Positions 1 through 6,130 are shown, numbered from the stretch's first letter. The stretch is 6,460 bases of DNA from Candidatus Faecivivens stercoravium (GCA_018712425.1 DVHA01000182.1:1-6460); one strand, 5' to 3'. Notes: a model not told the origin generated them from the sequence alone. Numbers and translations: made by a program.

Positions 1-33
1 ATACTCAAAAAAGACTTTTTCGACAAGCTGAAA
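1..33 (+). repeat. Left arm of 33-bp perfect inverted repeat
   Basis: This segment is the exact reverse complement of 1569-1601. The pair brackets the PurF-like gene, lying 38 bp beyond its stop codon and 87 bp beyond its start. Each arm contains the near-palindrome AAAAAGTCTTTTT (or its complement) and the motif TTTTTCGACAAGC, and each arm is followed directly by a hairpin of unrelated sequence. The match ends exactly at base 33, and the left end may extend beyond the window. Confidence 0.9.
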
Positions 34-65
34 GCTCCCCGCCGCATCAGGCAGGGAGCTTTTTC
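31..65. terminator. Intrinsic terminator-like hairpin downstream of the PurF-like gene
   Basis: The 9-bp stem AAAGCTCCC (31-39) pairs with GGGAGCTTT (54-62) around a 14-nt loop. On the plus strand the stem runs into TTTTT, so it looks like a terminator for a plus-strand gene left of the window. On the minus strand it lies just past the PurF-like stop codon but is followed by only three T residues, so termination of that gene is plausible but weaker. It could act in both directions. Confidence 0.6.
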
Positions 66-71
66 ACATCT

Positions 72-1481
72 TTATTCTTCGCCGTTCCAGCAGTAGGTGC
101 AGAGCTTCTCCGGCTCGATGCCGACCGACTCGATCATATCGTCGAGGCGGTGGTAGCGGAGGCTGGTGAAGTGGAGCTTCTCGCAGATCATATCCACCAT
201 CTTCTGGTATTTCTCGCTGTCGGGGTTGGCATACTCTTTGACCGTCTCGGTCGAAACGTCGTCGGTCCCCTCCAGTTCGCAGATCACCTGGCGGGCAATC
301 AGCTCCATCTCGGAGCGGGAACGGGAGAAGTTGAGATACTTGCAGCCGAACAGCAGCGGCGGGCAGGCGGGACGGATATGGACCTCCTTCGCGCCGGAGG
401 CATAAAGGAATTCGGTCGTCTCCCGCGTCTGGGTGCCCCGCACGATCGAGTCGTCGATCAAAAGGAGGCTCCGCCCCTCAATCAGGTCCTGGACCGGGAT
501 CAGCTTCATCTTGGCGATCAGGTCCCGTTTGCTCTGGTAGGTGGGCATAAAGGAGCGGGGCCAGGTGGGGGTGTATTTGATGAACGGGCGGGAGAAGGGG
601 ATGCCCGACTCGTTGGCGTATCCGATCGCGTGGGCGGTGCCGGAATCGGGGACACCGGCGACGGTATCCGGTTTCGCGTCGTCCCGCCGGGCGAGCAGCC
701 GGCCGCAGTTGTAACGCATCTTTTCGACGCTGATCCCCTCATAAGAGGAGGAGGGATAGCCGTAGTAAATCCAGAGGAAGGTGCAGATCTTCATCTTATT
801 CCCGGGCTTCACGAGGGTTTCGACGTGGTTTTCATCGAAGACCACCACTTCCCCCGGCCCCAGCTCCCGGTAAGCGGTATAGCCGAGGTTTAAATAGGCG
901 AAGCTCTCAAAGCTGGCGCAGAAGCCGTCTTCCTTCTGGCCCAGCACCACCGGCGTCCGGCCGAATTTATCCCGGGCGGCGTAAATCCCCTTCGGGGTCA
1001 GGACGAGCATACTGAGAGACCCGTCGACAATCTCCTGGGCATAGCGGATGCCGTCGATGAGGTTTTCCTTCTGGTCGATGATGGCGGCCACCAGTTCGGT
1101 CGGGTTGACTTCCCCGTTTGCCATCTCGAAAAAGTGGGTGTTGCCGGGGATGACGTCCCGCAGGATCTCCGCCATGTTGTTGATCTTGCCGACCGTCGTC
1201 ACCGCGAAGGTGCCGTGGTGGGAGCGGACCAGGATCGGCTGGGCCTCGAAGTCGGAGATGCAGCCAATGCCGAGCTGGCCGTGCATCTCGGTCGATTCCT
1301 TCTCGAATTTGGTCCTGAACGGTGCGTTTTCGATGTTGTGGATGGCCTTGTCAAACCCGTTTTCCCGACTGTAAACCGCCATGCCGGCCCGGCGGGTGCC
1401 GAGGTGGGAGTGGTAGTCCACCCCGAAAAACAGGTCAAATACACAATCCTCTCTGGAAGCAGCGCCAAAAAAACCGCCCAT
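72..1481 (-). CDS. PurF-family amidophosphoribosyltransferase homologue lacking the glutaminase nucleophile
   Basis: The 469-aa protein matches amidophosphoribosyltransferase (first step of de novo purine synthesis: PRPP to phosphoribosylamine) along its length and is close to the usual size of about 470 aa. The C-terminal phosphoribosyltransferase half is well conserved: VPDSG (277-281), RSFMPTYQ (309-316), MKL (325-327) and the PRPP loop LLLIDDSIVRGT (339-350). The four Fe-S ligands of the Bacillus-type enzyme are present as C233, C380, C461 and C464. The N-terminal Ntn-glutaminase half is recognisable but its active site is gone. The protein begins MGGFFG, with Gly2 where the family has Cys1; HRGQ is HLGT (26-29), GIGHxRY is GIGCISD (71-77), and HNG is TVG (96-98). 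It may therefore use free ammonia or do something else; calling it true PurF would be unsafe. A GGGG-rich ribosome site lies about 12 nt before the ATG. It appears monocistronic here and is divergent from hcp. Confidence 0.9.
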   Translation of the reverse strand: MGGFFGAASREDCVFDLFFGVDYHSHLGTRRAGMAVYSRENGFDKAIHNIENAPFRTKFEKESTEMHGQLGIGCISDFEAQPILVRSHHGTFAVTTVGKINNMAEILRDVIPGNTHFFEMANGEVNPTELVAAIIDQKENLIDGIRYAQEIVDGSLSMLVLTPKGIYAARDKFGRTPVVLGQKEDGFCASFESFAYLNLGYTAYRELGPGEVVVFDENHVETLVKPGNKMKICTFLWIYYGYPSSSYEGISVEKMRYNCGRLLARRDDAKPDTVAGVPDSGTAHAIGYANESGIPFSRPFIKYTPTWPRSFMPTYQSKRDLIAKMKLIPVQDLIEGRSLLLIDDSIVRGTQTRETTEFLYASGAKEVHIRPACPPLLFGCKYLNFSRSRSEMELIARQVICELEGTDDVSTETVKEYANPDSEKYQKMVDMICEKLHFTSLRYHRLDDMIESVGIEPEKLCTYCWNGEE

Positions 1482-1511
1482 ACTTTTACTACACCCCTTC
1501 TAAAGGTCTGG

Positions 1512-1527
1512 GGCCGGTTGCCCGGCC
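1512..1527 (-). promoter_or_regulatory. GNRA-capped hairpin in the leader of the PurF-like gene
   Basis: On the minus strand GGCCGG and CCGGCC form a 6-bp GC-only stem closed by GCAA, a GNRA tetraloop. It lies about 30 nt upstream of the start codon, between the upstream repeat arm and the ribosome binding site. It would be very stable in RNA. A regulatory role is inference; no known riboswitch consensus was recognised around it. Confidence 0.4.
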
Positions 1528-1550
1528 GGTCATTCTTTTTGGTGAAACAG

Positions 1551-1569
1551 ACTTTCAAAATTTGAAAGT
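1551..1569. repeat. Near-perfect palindrome ACTTTCAAA-A-TTTGAAAGT
   Basis: Two 9-bp arms sit around a single central base, directly next to the right arm of the 33-bp inverted repeat. Read on the minus strand it takes the same place after TTTTTCGACAAGC that the hairpin at 31-62 takes after the left arm. A related shorter hairpin is at 1821-1839, where ACTTTC and GAAAGT flank a 7-nt loop. Confidence 0.7.
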
Positions 1570-1601
1570 TTCAGCTTGTCGAAAAAGTCTTTTTTGAGTA
1601 T
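1569..1601 (-). repeat. Right arm of 33-bp perfect inverted repeat
   Basis: This is the exact reverse complement of 1-33. It lies in the upstream region of the PurF-like gene on its transcribed strand and runs directly into copy A of the ~190-bp repeat, which starts two bases further on. Confidence 0.9.
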
Positions 1602-1602
1602 T

Positions 1603-1791
1603 TTTTGGGTGCTGCGCACGTTTCGTGATCCGTGGCAAAGATGTGGTCAGCTTCGGAAGTACGGCAACGGAGCGCCTGGGAAGGGGCTCTGCCCCTTCCA
1701 TTCCCGCGATTTTTTGAAAAAAATCGAGTAAAACTTTTCATTCTGCTCACGTTTCTTTGTCACTTTAACGCCAGCGCCGATTCTTACGTTT
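1603..1791 (+). repeat. ~190-bp structured intergenic repeat, copy A
   Basis: The copy opens with TTTTGGGTGCTGCGCACG (1603-1620). GCTTCGGAAGTACGG follows at 1650-1664. A hairpin with arms GGAAGGGGC and GCCCCTTCC around TCT occupies 1679-1699, and a second hairpin with CGATTTTTT arms occupies 1707-1726. AACTTTT ends at 1738 and GCCGATTCTTACGTTT spans 1776-1791. The first 105 positions align without gaps to copy B at 3686-3790; by hand count 84 of 105 bases are identical. No convincing coding potential was seen; short frames through it have no ribosome site and no family resemblance. It lies upstream of hcp in the same orientation as copy B. Confidence 0.85.
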
Positions 1792-1803
1792 CCGCCAAAC
1801 TCA

Positions 1804-1843
1804 TTTTTCGACAGGCCCAGACTTTCCAAAATAGAAAGTTTTC
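1804..1843 (+). repeat. Third, diverged copy of the TTTTTCGACARGC + hairpin motif
   Basis: TTTTTCGACAGGC (1804-1816) resembles TTTTTCGACAAGC inside both arms of the 33-bp inverted repeat. As in those copies a hairpin follows, here ACTTTC/GAAAGT at 1821-1839, and then a T run (TTTT). The layout resembles a factor-independent terminator reading rightward, but no gene upstream on this strand would need it. Confidence 0.5.
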
Positions 1844-1849
1844 CGCTTT

Positions 1850-1932
1850 TTGACAGCGGCAATTTTCTTTTTTTGAAAAAAGCAATTTTATTCTACCATA
1901 CCGGGCCCATTTCCGCAATAGATATTATTTGC
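1850..1932 (+). promoter_or_regulatory. Possible hcp promoter/operator region
   Basis: A consensus-like -35 hexamer TTGACA is at 1850-1855 in an AT-rich stretch upstream of hcp. No good -10 hexamer lies 16-18 bp downstream: the best at that spacing is TTGAAA, and TATTAT (1923-1928) is too far away. A weak dyad, GCAA-N10-TTGC, spans 1915-1932 and could be an operator for an FNR/HcpR-like regulator, which commonly controls hcp. This is a candidate only; the real promoter was not settled. Confidence 0.25.
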
Positions 1933-1937
1933 AGGAC

Positions 1938-2039
1938 AAGGGGGTATAAGCTGCAAAAAACTGTAAAAAATCCCCCTTTCCCGGCCGTATCAAACCGGCG
2001 GCGGGCGGGAATACTGAAACCGGGACCCGGCATGCCGGG
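1938..2039 (+). promoter_or_regulatory. Structured leader of hcp
   Basis: The stretch before the hcp ribosome site contains AAGGGGG (1938-1944), which can pair with CCCCCTT (1972-1978). Further on are three competing arms: CCGGG (2020-2024), CCCGG (2026-2030) and CCGGG (2035-2039). The last two lie within a perfect 14-bp palindrome, CCCGGCATGCCGGG (2026-2039), ending 12 nt before AGGAGG. These could fold alternatively in RNA or bind a dimeric repressor. The structures are seen; the function is inference. Confidence 0.4.
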
Positions 2040-2064
2040 AAATCTTTTTGCAGGAGGTAAACCC

Positions 2065-3636
2065 ATGTCCCAGATGTTTTGTTTCCAGTGCCAGCAGACC
2101 GCCGGCGGCAGCGGCTGCGTCAAAGTGGGGGTCTGCGGCAAGCAGCCGGACACCGCCGCCCTCCAGGACGGGCTGGTCTGTTCGCTGGTCCGGCTGGCAA
2201 CGGCCGCCCGGAAGGCCGGCGCTTTTTCGGATGAAACCACCCGCCTTTTGGAAGACGGGCTGTTTATGACCCTCACAAACGTAAACTTCGATAACGGCGC
2301 CCTCCGGGACTACACCCTCCGGCTGGACGCGGCAATCCAGGCCCTCGGCGCGGAAGAAGGGCCGGTGGTCAAACTCTGGCAGGGGGAAACCGACACCGTC
2401 TCCCTCCGCTCCACCCTCCTCTTCGGCCTGAAAGGGATGGCGGCCTACGCCCACCAGGCGGCGGCGCTGGGCTTCCGGGAAAAGGAGGTCGACCGCTGGC
2501 TGTATAAGGGCCTCGCCGCCATCGGGGAGGAACATACGGTGGAGGAATGGCTCTCCCTCATCATGGAGTTCGGGAAGGTCAATCTGACCTGCATGGAGCT
2601 GCTCGACTGGGCGCACACCGAGTCCTACGGCGTCCCGAAGCCGGCCAAAGTCCCCACCGACATCAAGAAGGGTCCCTTTATCGTCGTCTCGGGCCACGAC
2701 CTTCGGGACCTTTATATGCTGCTCCGGCAGACCGAAGGGAAAGGGATCAACATCTACACCCACGGCGAGATGCTCCCGGCCCATGGCTACCCCGAGCTGC
2801 GGAAATTCCCCCACCTCGCCGGCAACTTCGGCACCGCCTGGCAGAACCAGCAGAAGGAGTTTGACGGCATCCCCGCCCCCATCCTGATGACCACCAACTG
2901 CCTGATGCCGCCGCGGGAGAGCTACCGCGACCGGCTCTACACCACCTCGGTGGTCGGCTACGAGGGACTCCGGCACATCCCCGAGGGGGAAGACGGGGTC
3001 AAGGACTTCTCGCCGCTGATCGAACAGGCGTTCCGGCTCGGCGGCTACCCCGAGGACAAAAGCATGTCCGGCATCAACGGCGGCCACCAGATGATGACCG
3101 GCTTTGCCCGCGGGGCGCTGCTGGAGCGGGCCGGGGATTTGATCGCCGCCATCAGGGGCGGCAAGGTCAAGCACATCTTCCTGGTCGGCGGCTGCGACGG
3201 CGCCCACCCGGGGCGGAACTACTACACCGAGTTTGTCAAGCTGGTGCCCCAGGACTGCCTGATCCTGACCCTCGCCTGCGGGAAATTCCGGTTTAACGAT
3301 TTAGACCTCGGGGAGATAAACGGCATCCCCCGGATCCTCGACGTCGGCCAGTGCAACGACGCCTACAGCGCCATCCAGGTGGCCCTTACCCTCGCCGACG
3401 CCTTCCACTGTTCGGTAAACGAGCTGCCCCTCACACTGGTGCTCTCCTGGTACGAACAAAAAGCCGTCTGCATCCTGCTGACCCTCCTCTCCCTCGGCAT
3501 CCGGAACATCTACCTCGGGCCGACGATGCCGGCGTTTTTATCCGAGACGGTCGTCAAGACGCTGGTGGATTCCTTCGGCCTCCAGCCGGCCACCAATCCT
3601 AAGCAGGACCTCGACGCGATTCTGGGGAGAGGGTAA
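2065..3636 (+). CDS. hcp: Hydroxylamine reductase / hybrid cluster protein (class I)
   Basis: This 523-aa cytoplasmic iron-sulfur protein belongs to the Hcp family, which reduces hydroxylamine to ammonia in vitro and is tied to NO/nitrosative stress defence. The N-terminal cluster ligands are C6, C9, C18 and C24, spaced C-x2-C-x8-C-x5-C, the class-I pattern of strict anaerobes. All hybrid-cluster ligands can be placed: H211 (SGHD), E235 (THGEM), C279 (TTNC), C377 (GGCDGAHPG, the persulfide cysteine), C405 (LACGK), C430 (GQCND) and E464 (SWYEQK). Their spacing matches the Desulfovibrio protein (H244, E268, C312, C406, C434, C459, E494) with small constant offsets. Length is in the usual range of about 520-550 aa. 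The ATG at 2065 is chosen because AGGAGG (2052-2057) lies 7 nt before it and the conserved MFCFQC start follows. The frame is open upstream to 1873 but without family similarity. No reductase partner (hcr) is adjacent. Confidence 0.97.
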   Translation: MSQMFCFQCQQTAGGSGCVKVGVCGKQPDTAALQDGLVCSLVRLATAARKAGAFSDETTRLLEDGLFMTLTNVNFDNGALRDYTLRLDAAIQALGAEEGPVVKLWQGETDTVSLRSTLLFGLKGMAAYAHQAAALGFREKEVDRWLYKGLAAIGEEHTVEEWLSLIMEFGKVNLTCMELLDWAHTESYGVPKPAKVPTDIKKGPFIVVSGHDLRDLYMLLRQTEGKGINIYTHGEMLPAHGYPELRKFPHLAGNFGTAWQNQQKEFDGIPAPILMTTNCLMPPRESYRDRLYTTSVVGYEGLRHIPEGEDGVKDFSPLIEQAFRLGGYPEDKSMSGINGGHQMMTGFARGALLERAGDLIAAIRGGKVKHIFLVGGCDGAHPGRNYYTEFVKLVPQDCLILTLACGKFRFNDLDLGEINGIPRILDVGQCNDAYSAIQVALTLADAFHCSVNELPLTLVLSWYEQKAVCILLTLLSLGIRNIYLGPTMPAFLSETVVKTLVDSFGLQPATNPKQDLDAILGRG

Positions 3637-3641
3637 ACGCA

Positions 3642-3675
3642 AAAAAGCTGTCCTAAAAAGGGCAGCTTTTTGTTT
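3642..3675. terminator. Intrinsic terminator after hcp, probably bidirectional
   Basis: AAAAAGCTGTCC (3642-3653) pairs with GGGCAGCTTTTT (3660-3671), a 12-bp stem with one G-U wobble and a 6-nt loop. T-rich sequence (TTTTTGTTTT) follows on the plus strand. It begins 6 nt after the hcp stop codon. On the minus strand the stem also runs into six T residues, so it can stop leftward transcription from the convergent sigma/anti-sigma operon, although that operon ends about 200 bp away. Confidence 0.9.
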
Positions 3676-3685
3676 TAGGATTACG

Positions 3686-3875
3686 TTTTGGGTGCTGCGC
3701 ACGCTTCGTTTCGGGTGGAGTAGCTGTGAAAGGCTTCGGAAGTACGGAAGGTGGGTGCCTGGGAAGGGGCTCTGCCCCTTCCAGTCCCGCCAGCCCTTTA
3801 AAAAGGGCTGGACCCTAAACTTTTGATGCCGCCCCGTGGTGGTAAAACCGGATTATCAAGCCGATTCTTACGTTT
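3686..3875 (+). repeat. ~190-bp structured intergenic repeat, copy B
   Basis: This copy is in the same orientation as copy A (1603-1791) and nearly the same length (190 against 189 bp). It shares TTTTGGGTGCTGCGCACG (3686-3703), GCTTCGGAAGTACGG (3733-3747), the GGAAGGGGC/GCCCCTTCC hairpin (3762-3782), AACTTTT (ending 3824) and GCCGATTCTTACGTTT (3860-3875). The second hairpin, with arms CCAGCCCTTT and AAAGGGCTGG (3790-3811), differs greatly in sequence from the matching hairpin of copy A but is also perfectly paired. The right end overlaps two bases of the stop codon of the minus-strand gene at 3874. The hcp gene lies between copies A and B. Confidence 0.85.
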
Positions 3876-5484
3876 AGGATTCCAGCGGGTTCAGCTGGAC
3901 CGTCACCGCGTGTTCGGTGTCCAGATTCACCTCTCTATAATCGTATTTCCACTCGGTAATTGTCCCCAATTCATCATCTGTTGCGGCATAATAGTCGTGC
4001 CGGACGCTGACGACGCCTGTCTGCGGGTCGACAACGTAGGAAAGCAAGCCGGATTTCAGGAAAGTTGCGGTCTCGCCGTCCTGCAGGCCTGTGACCTCCT
4101 CCTTCACCTCGGTAATCTTCCCTCCATCTTGAGGGCGGAGGATCTCAGGGGCGACGCCGCTGGCACTGTTCGGCGCCCAGCCGTAGGGTACAAGGTCATA
4201 GCAGATGACCCCTTCCTGGATGGTGAAATTCTCGACGGTATAGCCGCCGAGCGGGCTGGTCGCGATGGTAACCCCCGCTTTCAGCTCATCAAGGGAGATG
4301 GTCCGTTCCTCCGTCCCGCTCCCATCCGGGTTGGCCGGGACGACCGGCGTCAGGGTGATGGACGTGGCGTCCGCGTCTGGCGCCGTCAAGTTGACAGCGC
4401 CAGACGCCCTCGACCGGCTCATATAAAGCTCTTTCCCGGTGTTGTCGGTGATATATAGCTCCCCGGGGCCAAACCCGTCGGAGAAGACCATCTCACTGCC
4501 GTCCGGCCCGGTGACTTCCCGTTCCCGGGTATCCAGCTGGAGCACGCCGCCCACCGGCCCAAAGGCAAGGTATTTGAGATAAATCCCCCGGCCGACGGTG
4601 TAACTTTCCCCGCCGATTTCATAGGTAACAGGCTGCATCGGGTAATCGGCCGGCCCCGCGGCCTTTGCACCCGCCCGGACCGATTCCCCGTCCAGCGTGA
4701 CGGTGAAATCCCACGCCCCGCTCCGGCCGAGGGCGGTATCGTCCTTTAGCTCAACGGTAATCTCCTCCCCTTCCGGGGTTTCGGTGAGGATATAATGCCG
4801 CCAGAGTTTCAGGCTGCCGTCGTTGCTTAAATACCAATCCTCGGCATCCGGCTGGGCGGTCATTTCCCCATTGATCAGCGGGAAGGAGAAGTTCGGCCCC
4901 CGGCCCCAGAACCGGTCCCAGAGCGGCCTGTAATCGTTTTCTGATAGGATCGCATCAATCGCCTCTTTCCCGGTGATTGTCAGGAAGATGTCCATACTCG
5001 AAACATCCATCGAGATATTGTCCAGCGTGACGCTGACCCCGCCGCTGGTCACCGTCTGGCCGATCGGAGCGTTATAGGCTTCCAGCTTCGCGCGGTTTTC
5101 ATCAAAGTCGGTCCGCGGCGCTTCGACCGGATCGGAGACCGCCGACTGGCTGGGCGCTTCGGAGAAGAAACCGATCGATCCATTTAGCATCGAAACAATC
5201 TGTGGCCCGACCGCACAGACGGTCAGCGTCCCCCCGCAGCAGAGGGCGGCTGCAATCAGCCCAATCCGCACCGCCCGTCCCAGCGTCCGGCGGCCTTTTT
5301 TTGTTCCATTTTCCATCTTGCTTCCCCTTTCGGTATCCTGACATCCATTTTGCTCCTGGAAAATCTGCCGGGCGGCCCGCTCACAGATGCGGCGGGACTG
5401 CTCTTCCGGCAGGGGCGGGGGCGCGTCCAGTTCCAGGCGGGACAGCGCGTCCAGCAGCTCATCCGCGGCTCTTCTCTCTGACAT
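3874..5484 (-). CDS. DUF4179-like membrane-anchored protein, probable anti-sigma factor
   Basis: The 536-aa protein has a short charged N-terminal cytoplasmic part (about 1-68, with LLDALSRLELD near the start), one transmembrane segment (about 71-93, RIGLIAAALCCGGTLTVC), and a large extracytoplasmic part of about 440 aa rich in beta-strand-like sequence. GGVSVTLDNISMDVSSMDIFLTITG (from 148) is the type of segment found in DUF4179 proteins, which commonly sit beside ECF sigma genes. Translation is probably coupled to the sigma factor: the ATG lies inside the sigma gene (26-nt overlap), with AAGGAG (5492-5497) 7 nt before it. Function as the cognate anti-sigma factor, holding sigma at the membrane until an outside signal arrives, is inferred from position and topology. 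No zinc-type HxxxCxxC anti-sigma motif is present. The outer domain could bind a ligand; none was recognised. Confidence 0.85.
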   Translation of the reverse strand: MSERRAADELLDALSRLELDAPPPLPEEQSRRICERAARQIFQEQNGCQDTERGSKMENGTKKGRRTLGRAVRIGLIAAALCCGGTLTVCAVGPQIVSMLNGSIGFFSEAPSQSAVSDPVEAPRTDFDENRAKLEAYNAPIGQTVTSGGVSVTLDNISMDVSSMDIFLTITGKEAIDAILSENDYRPLWDRFWGRGPNFSFPLINGEMTAQPDAEDWYLSNDGSLKLWRHYILTETPEGEEITVELKDDTALGRSGAWDFTVTLDGESVRAGAKAAGPADYPMQPVTYEIGGESYTVGRGIYLKYLAFGPVGGVLQLDTREREVTGPDGSEMVFSDGFGPGELYITDNTGKELYMSRSRASGAVNLTAPDADATSITLTPVVPANPDGSGTEERTISLDELKAGVTIATSPLGGYTVENFTIQEGVICYDLVPYGWAPNSASGVAPEILRPQDGGKITEVKEEVTGLQDGETATFLKSGLLSYVVDPQTGVVSVRHDYYAATDDELGTITEWKYDYREVNLDTEHAVTVQLNPLES

Positions 5485-6022
5485 ACGCCTTCTCCTTTCC
5501 CATCCGTTTCAAATACTCTTTTTTCAGCCTCTCCCGTCCCCGGGACAGGCGGACGTTTACATTGTGCGCGGTCATCTGAACCGCCCGGCCGATCTCCTCG
5601 GCCGTCTCCATCCGGTAATACCGCCTGAGAAAAATCTCCCGGTCGGGCTCCGGCAGTTCCAGCACCAACGACGCGATCACCGCTTCGCCGTCGCTCTCCC
5701 GCGTTTCCGGGGCGCATTCCCCTTCGGGCAGCGGCAGGGTCGCCTTCCGGCCCCGTTCCCGCAGCCGGTCGACCGCCCGGTTGCGGACGGCGACGATCAT
5801 CCAGGGCAGGAGCGGCTTTTCCGCCTCCAGCAGCCCGCCCGCTTCCCGCCAGGCAGCGGCCAGCGCGTCGGCGGTCGCTTCTTCGGCGTCCTCGGGGCTC
5901 TGGAGCAGGCGGAAGGCAATCCGGTAGAGGATGCCCCCGTACCGGTCCATCAGCCCCCGGACGCCCGCTTCCGGGTCGTCTGTCAGCAGCCGGAGCAGTT
6001 CCCGGTCTTCCGCATCTGCCAT
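5459..6022 (-). CDS. ECF-type RNA polymerase sigma factor (sigma-70 family)
   Basis: This 187-aa protein has the two-domain ECF layout. Region 2 spans about 24-93, with the core-binding helix around DAEEATADALAAAW (45-58) and the -10 recognition part PLLPWMIVAVRNRAVDRLRERG (70-91, split here by family convention). A variable linker follows (about 94-115), then region 4 (about 116-172) with the helix-turn-helix TAEEIGRAVQMTAHNV (140-155 area) and RLSRGRERLKK. It would direct polymerase to a small set of promoters, including probably its own. The start at 6022 is chosen because GGGAGG (6031-6036) lies 8 nt upstream. In-frame ATG (6040) and TTG (6049) codons further upstream lack a good ribosome site. 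It overlaps the following gene by 26 nt, the usual sigma/anti-sigma arrangement. Confidence 0.95.
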   Translation of the reverse strand: MADAEDRELLRLLTDDPEAGVRGLMDRYGGILYRIAFRLLQSPEDAEEATADALAAAWREAGGLLEAEKPLLPWMIVAVRNRAVDRLRERGRKATLPLPEGECAPETRESDGEAVIASLVLELPEPDREIFLRRYYRMETAEEIGRAVQMTAHNVNVRLSRGRERLKKEYLKRMGKEKAYVREKSRG

Positions 6023-6064
6023 CTTACACACCTCCCACATCTTTTTCAAAGGCCTTCACCCATA

Positions 6065-6093
6065 TACACGAACCGGAAGGGGAAAAAGTCTCA
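6065..6093 (-). promoter_or_regulatory. Candidate ECF-dependent promoter of the sigma/anti-sigma operon
   Basis: On the minus strand TGAGAC followed by a T run (hexamer at 6088-6093) and CGTGTA (6065-6070) are separated by 17 bp. This resembles ECF promoters (AAC/GAC-type -35 with a T tract, CGT-type -10) at the right spacing. Transcription would start roughly 30-35 nt before the sigma start codon. Autoregulation by the sigma factor is inferred from this resemblance. Confidence 0.55.
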
Positions 6094-6099
6094 CAGGAT

Positions 6100-6126
6100 A
6101 AAAAAATCGCCCTTCCGAAGAAGGGC
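6100..6126 (-). terminator. Intrinsic terminator with UUCG tetraloop for leftward transcription
   Basis: On the minus strand GCCCTTC (6126-6120) and GAAGGGC (6115-6109) form a 7-bp stem closed by TTCG, then GA and seven T residues (6106-6100). It would stop transcripts coming from a minus-strand gene to the right and insulates the sigma operon promoter at 6065-6093. The hairpin array lies between it and that gene. Confidence 0.85.
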
Positions 6127-6130
6127 AGGA

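Noticed and set aside
150..893. Long plus-strand frame (247 codons) opposite the PurF-like gene
   Set aside because: It is the antisense of a well-conserved gene in GC-rich DNA; its composition is typical of a shadow frame and no motif is present.
1632..1862. Small reading frames of about 70 codons on both strands between the divergent genes
   Set aside because: They are built largely from repeat copy A and its hairpins, lack ribosome sites and resemble no known family.
1873..2064. N-terminal extension of hcp from the TTG at 1873
   Set aside because: The extra 64 residues have no resemblance to the family, there is no ribosome site, and AGGAGG 7 nt before the ATG at 2065 matches the conserved start.
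1990..3207. Long minus-strand frame (405 codons) opposite hcp
   Set aside because: Hcp has all its cluster ligands on the plus strand; the antisense frame is open because of GC-rich third positions.
6023..6049. Upstream starts (TTG 6049, ATG 6040) for the sigma factor
   Set aside because: The strong GGGAGG site at 6031-6036 lies inside that extension and is correctly placed for the ATG at 6022.
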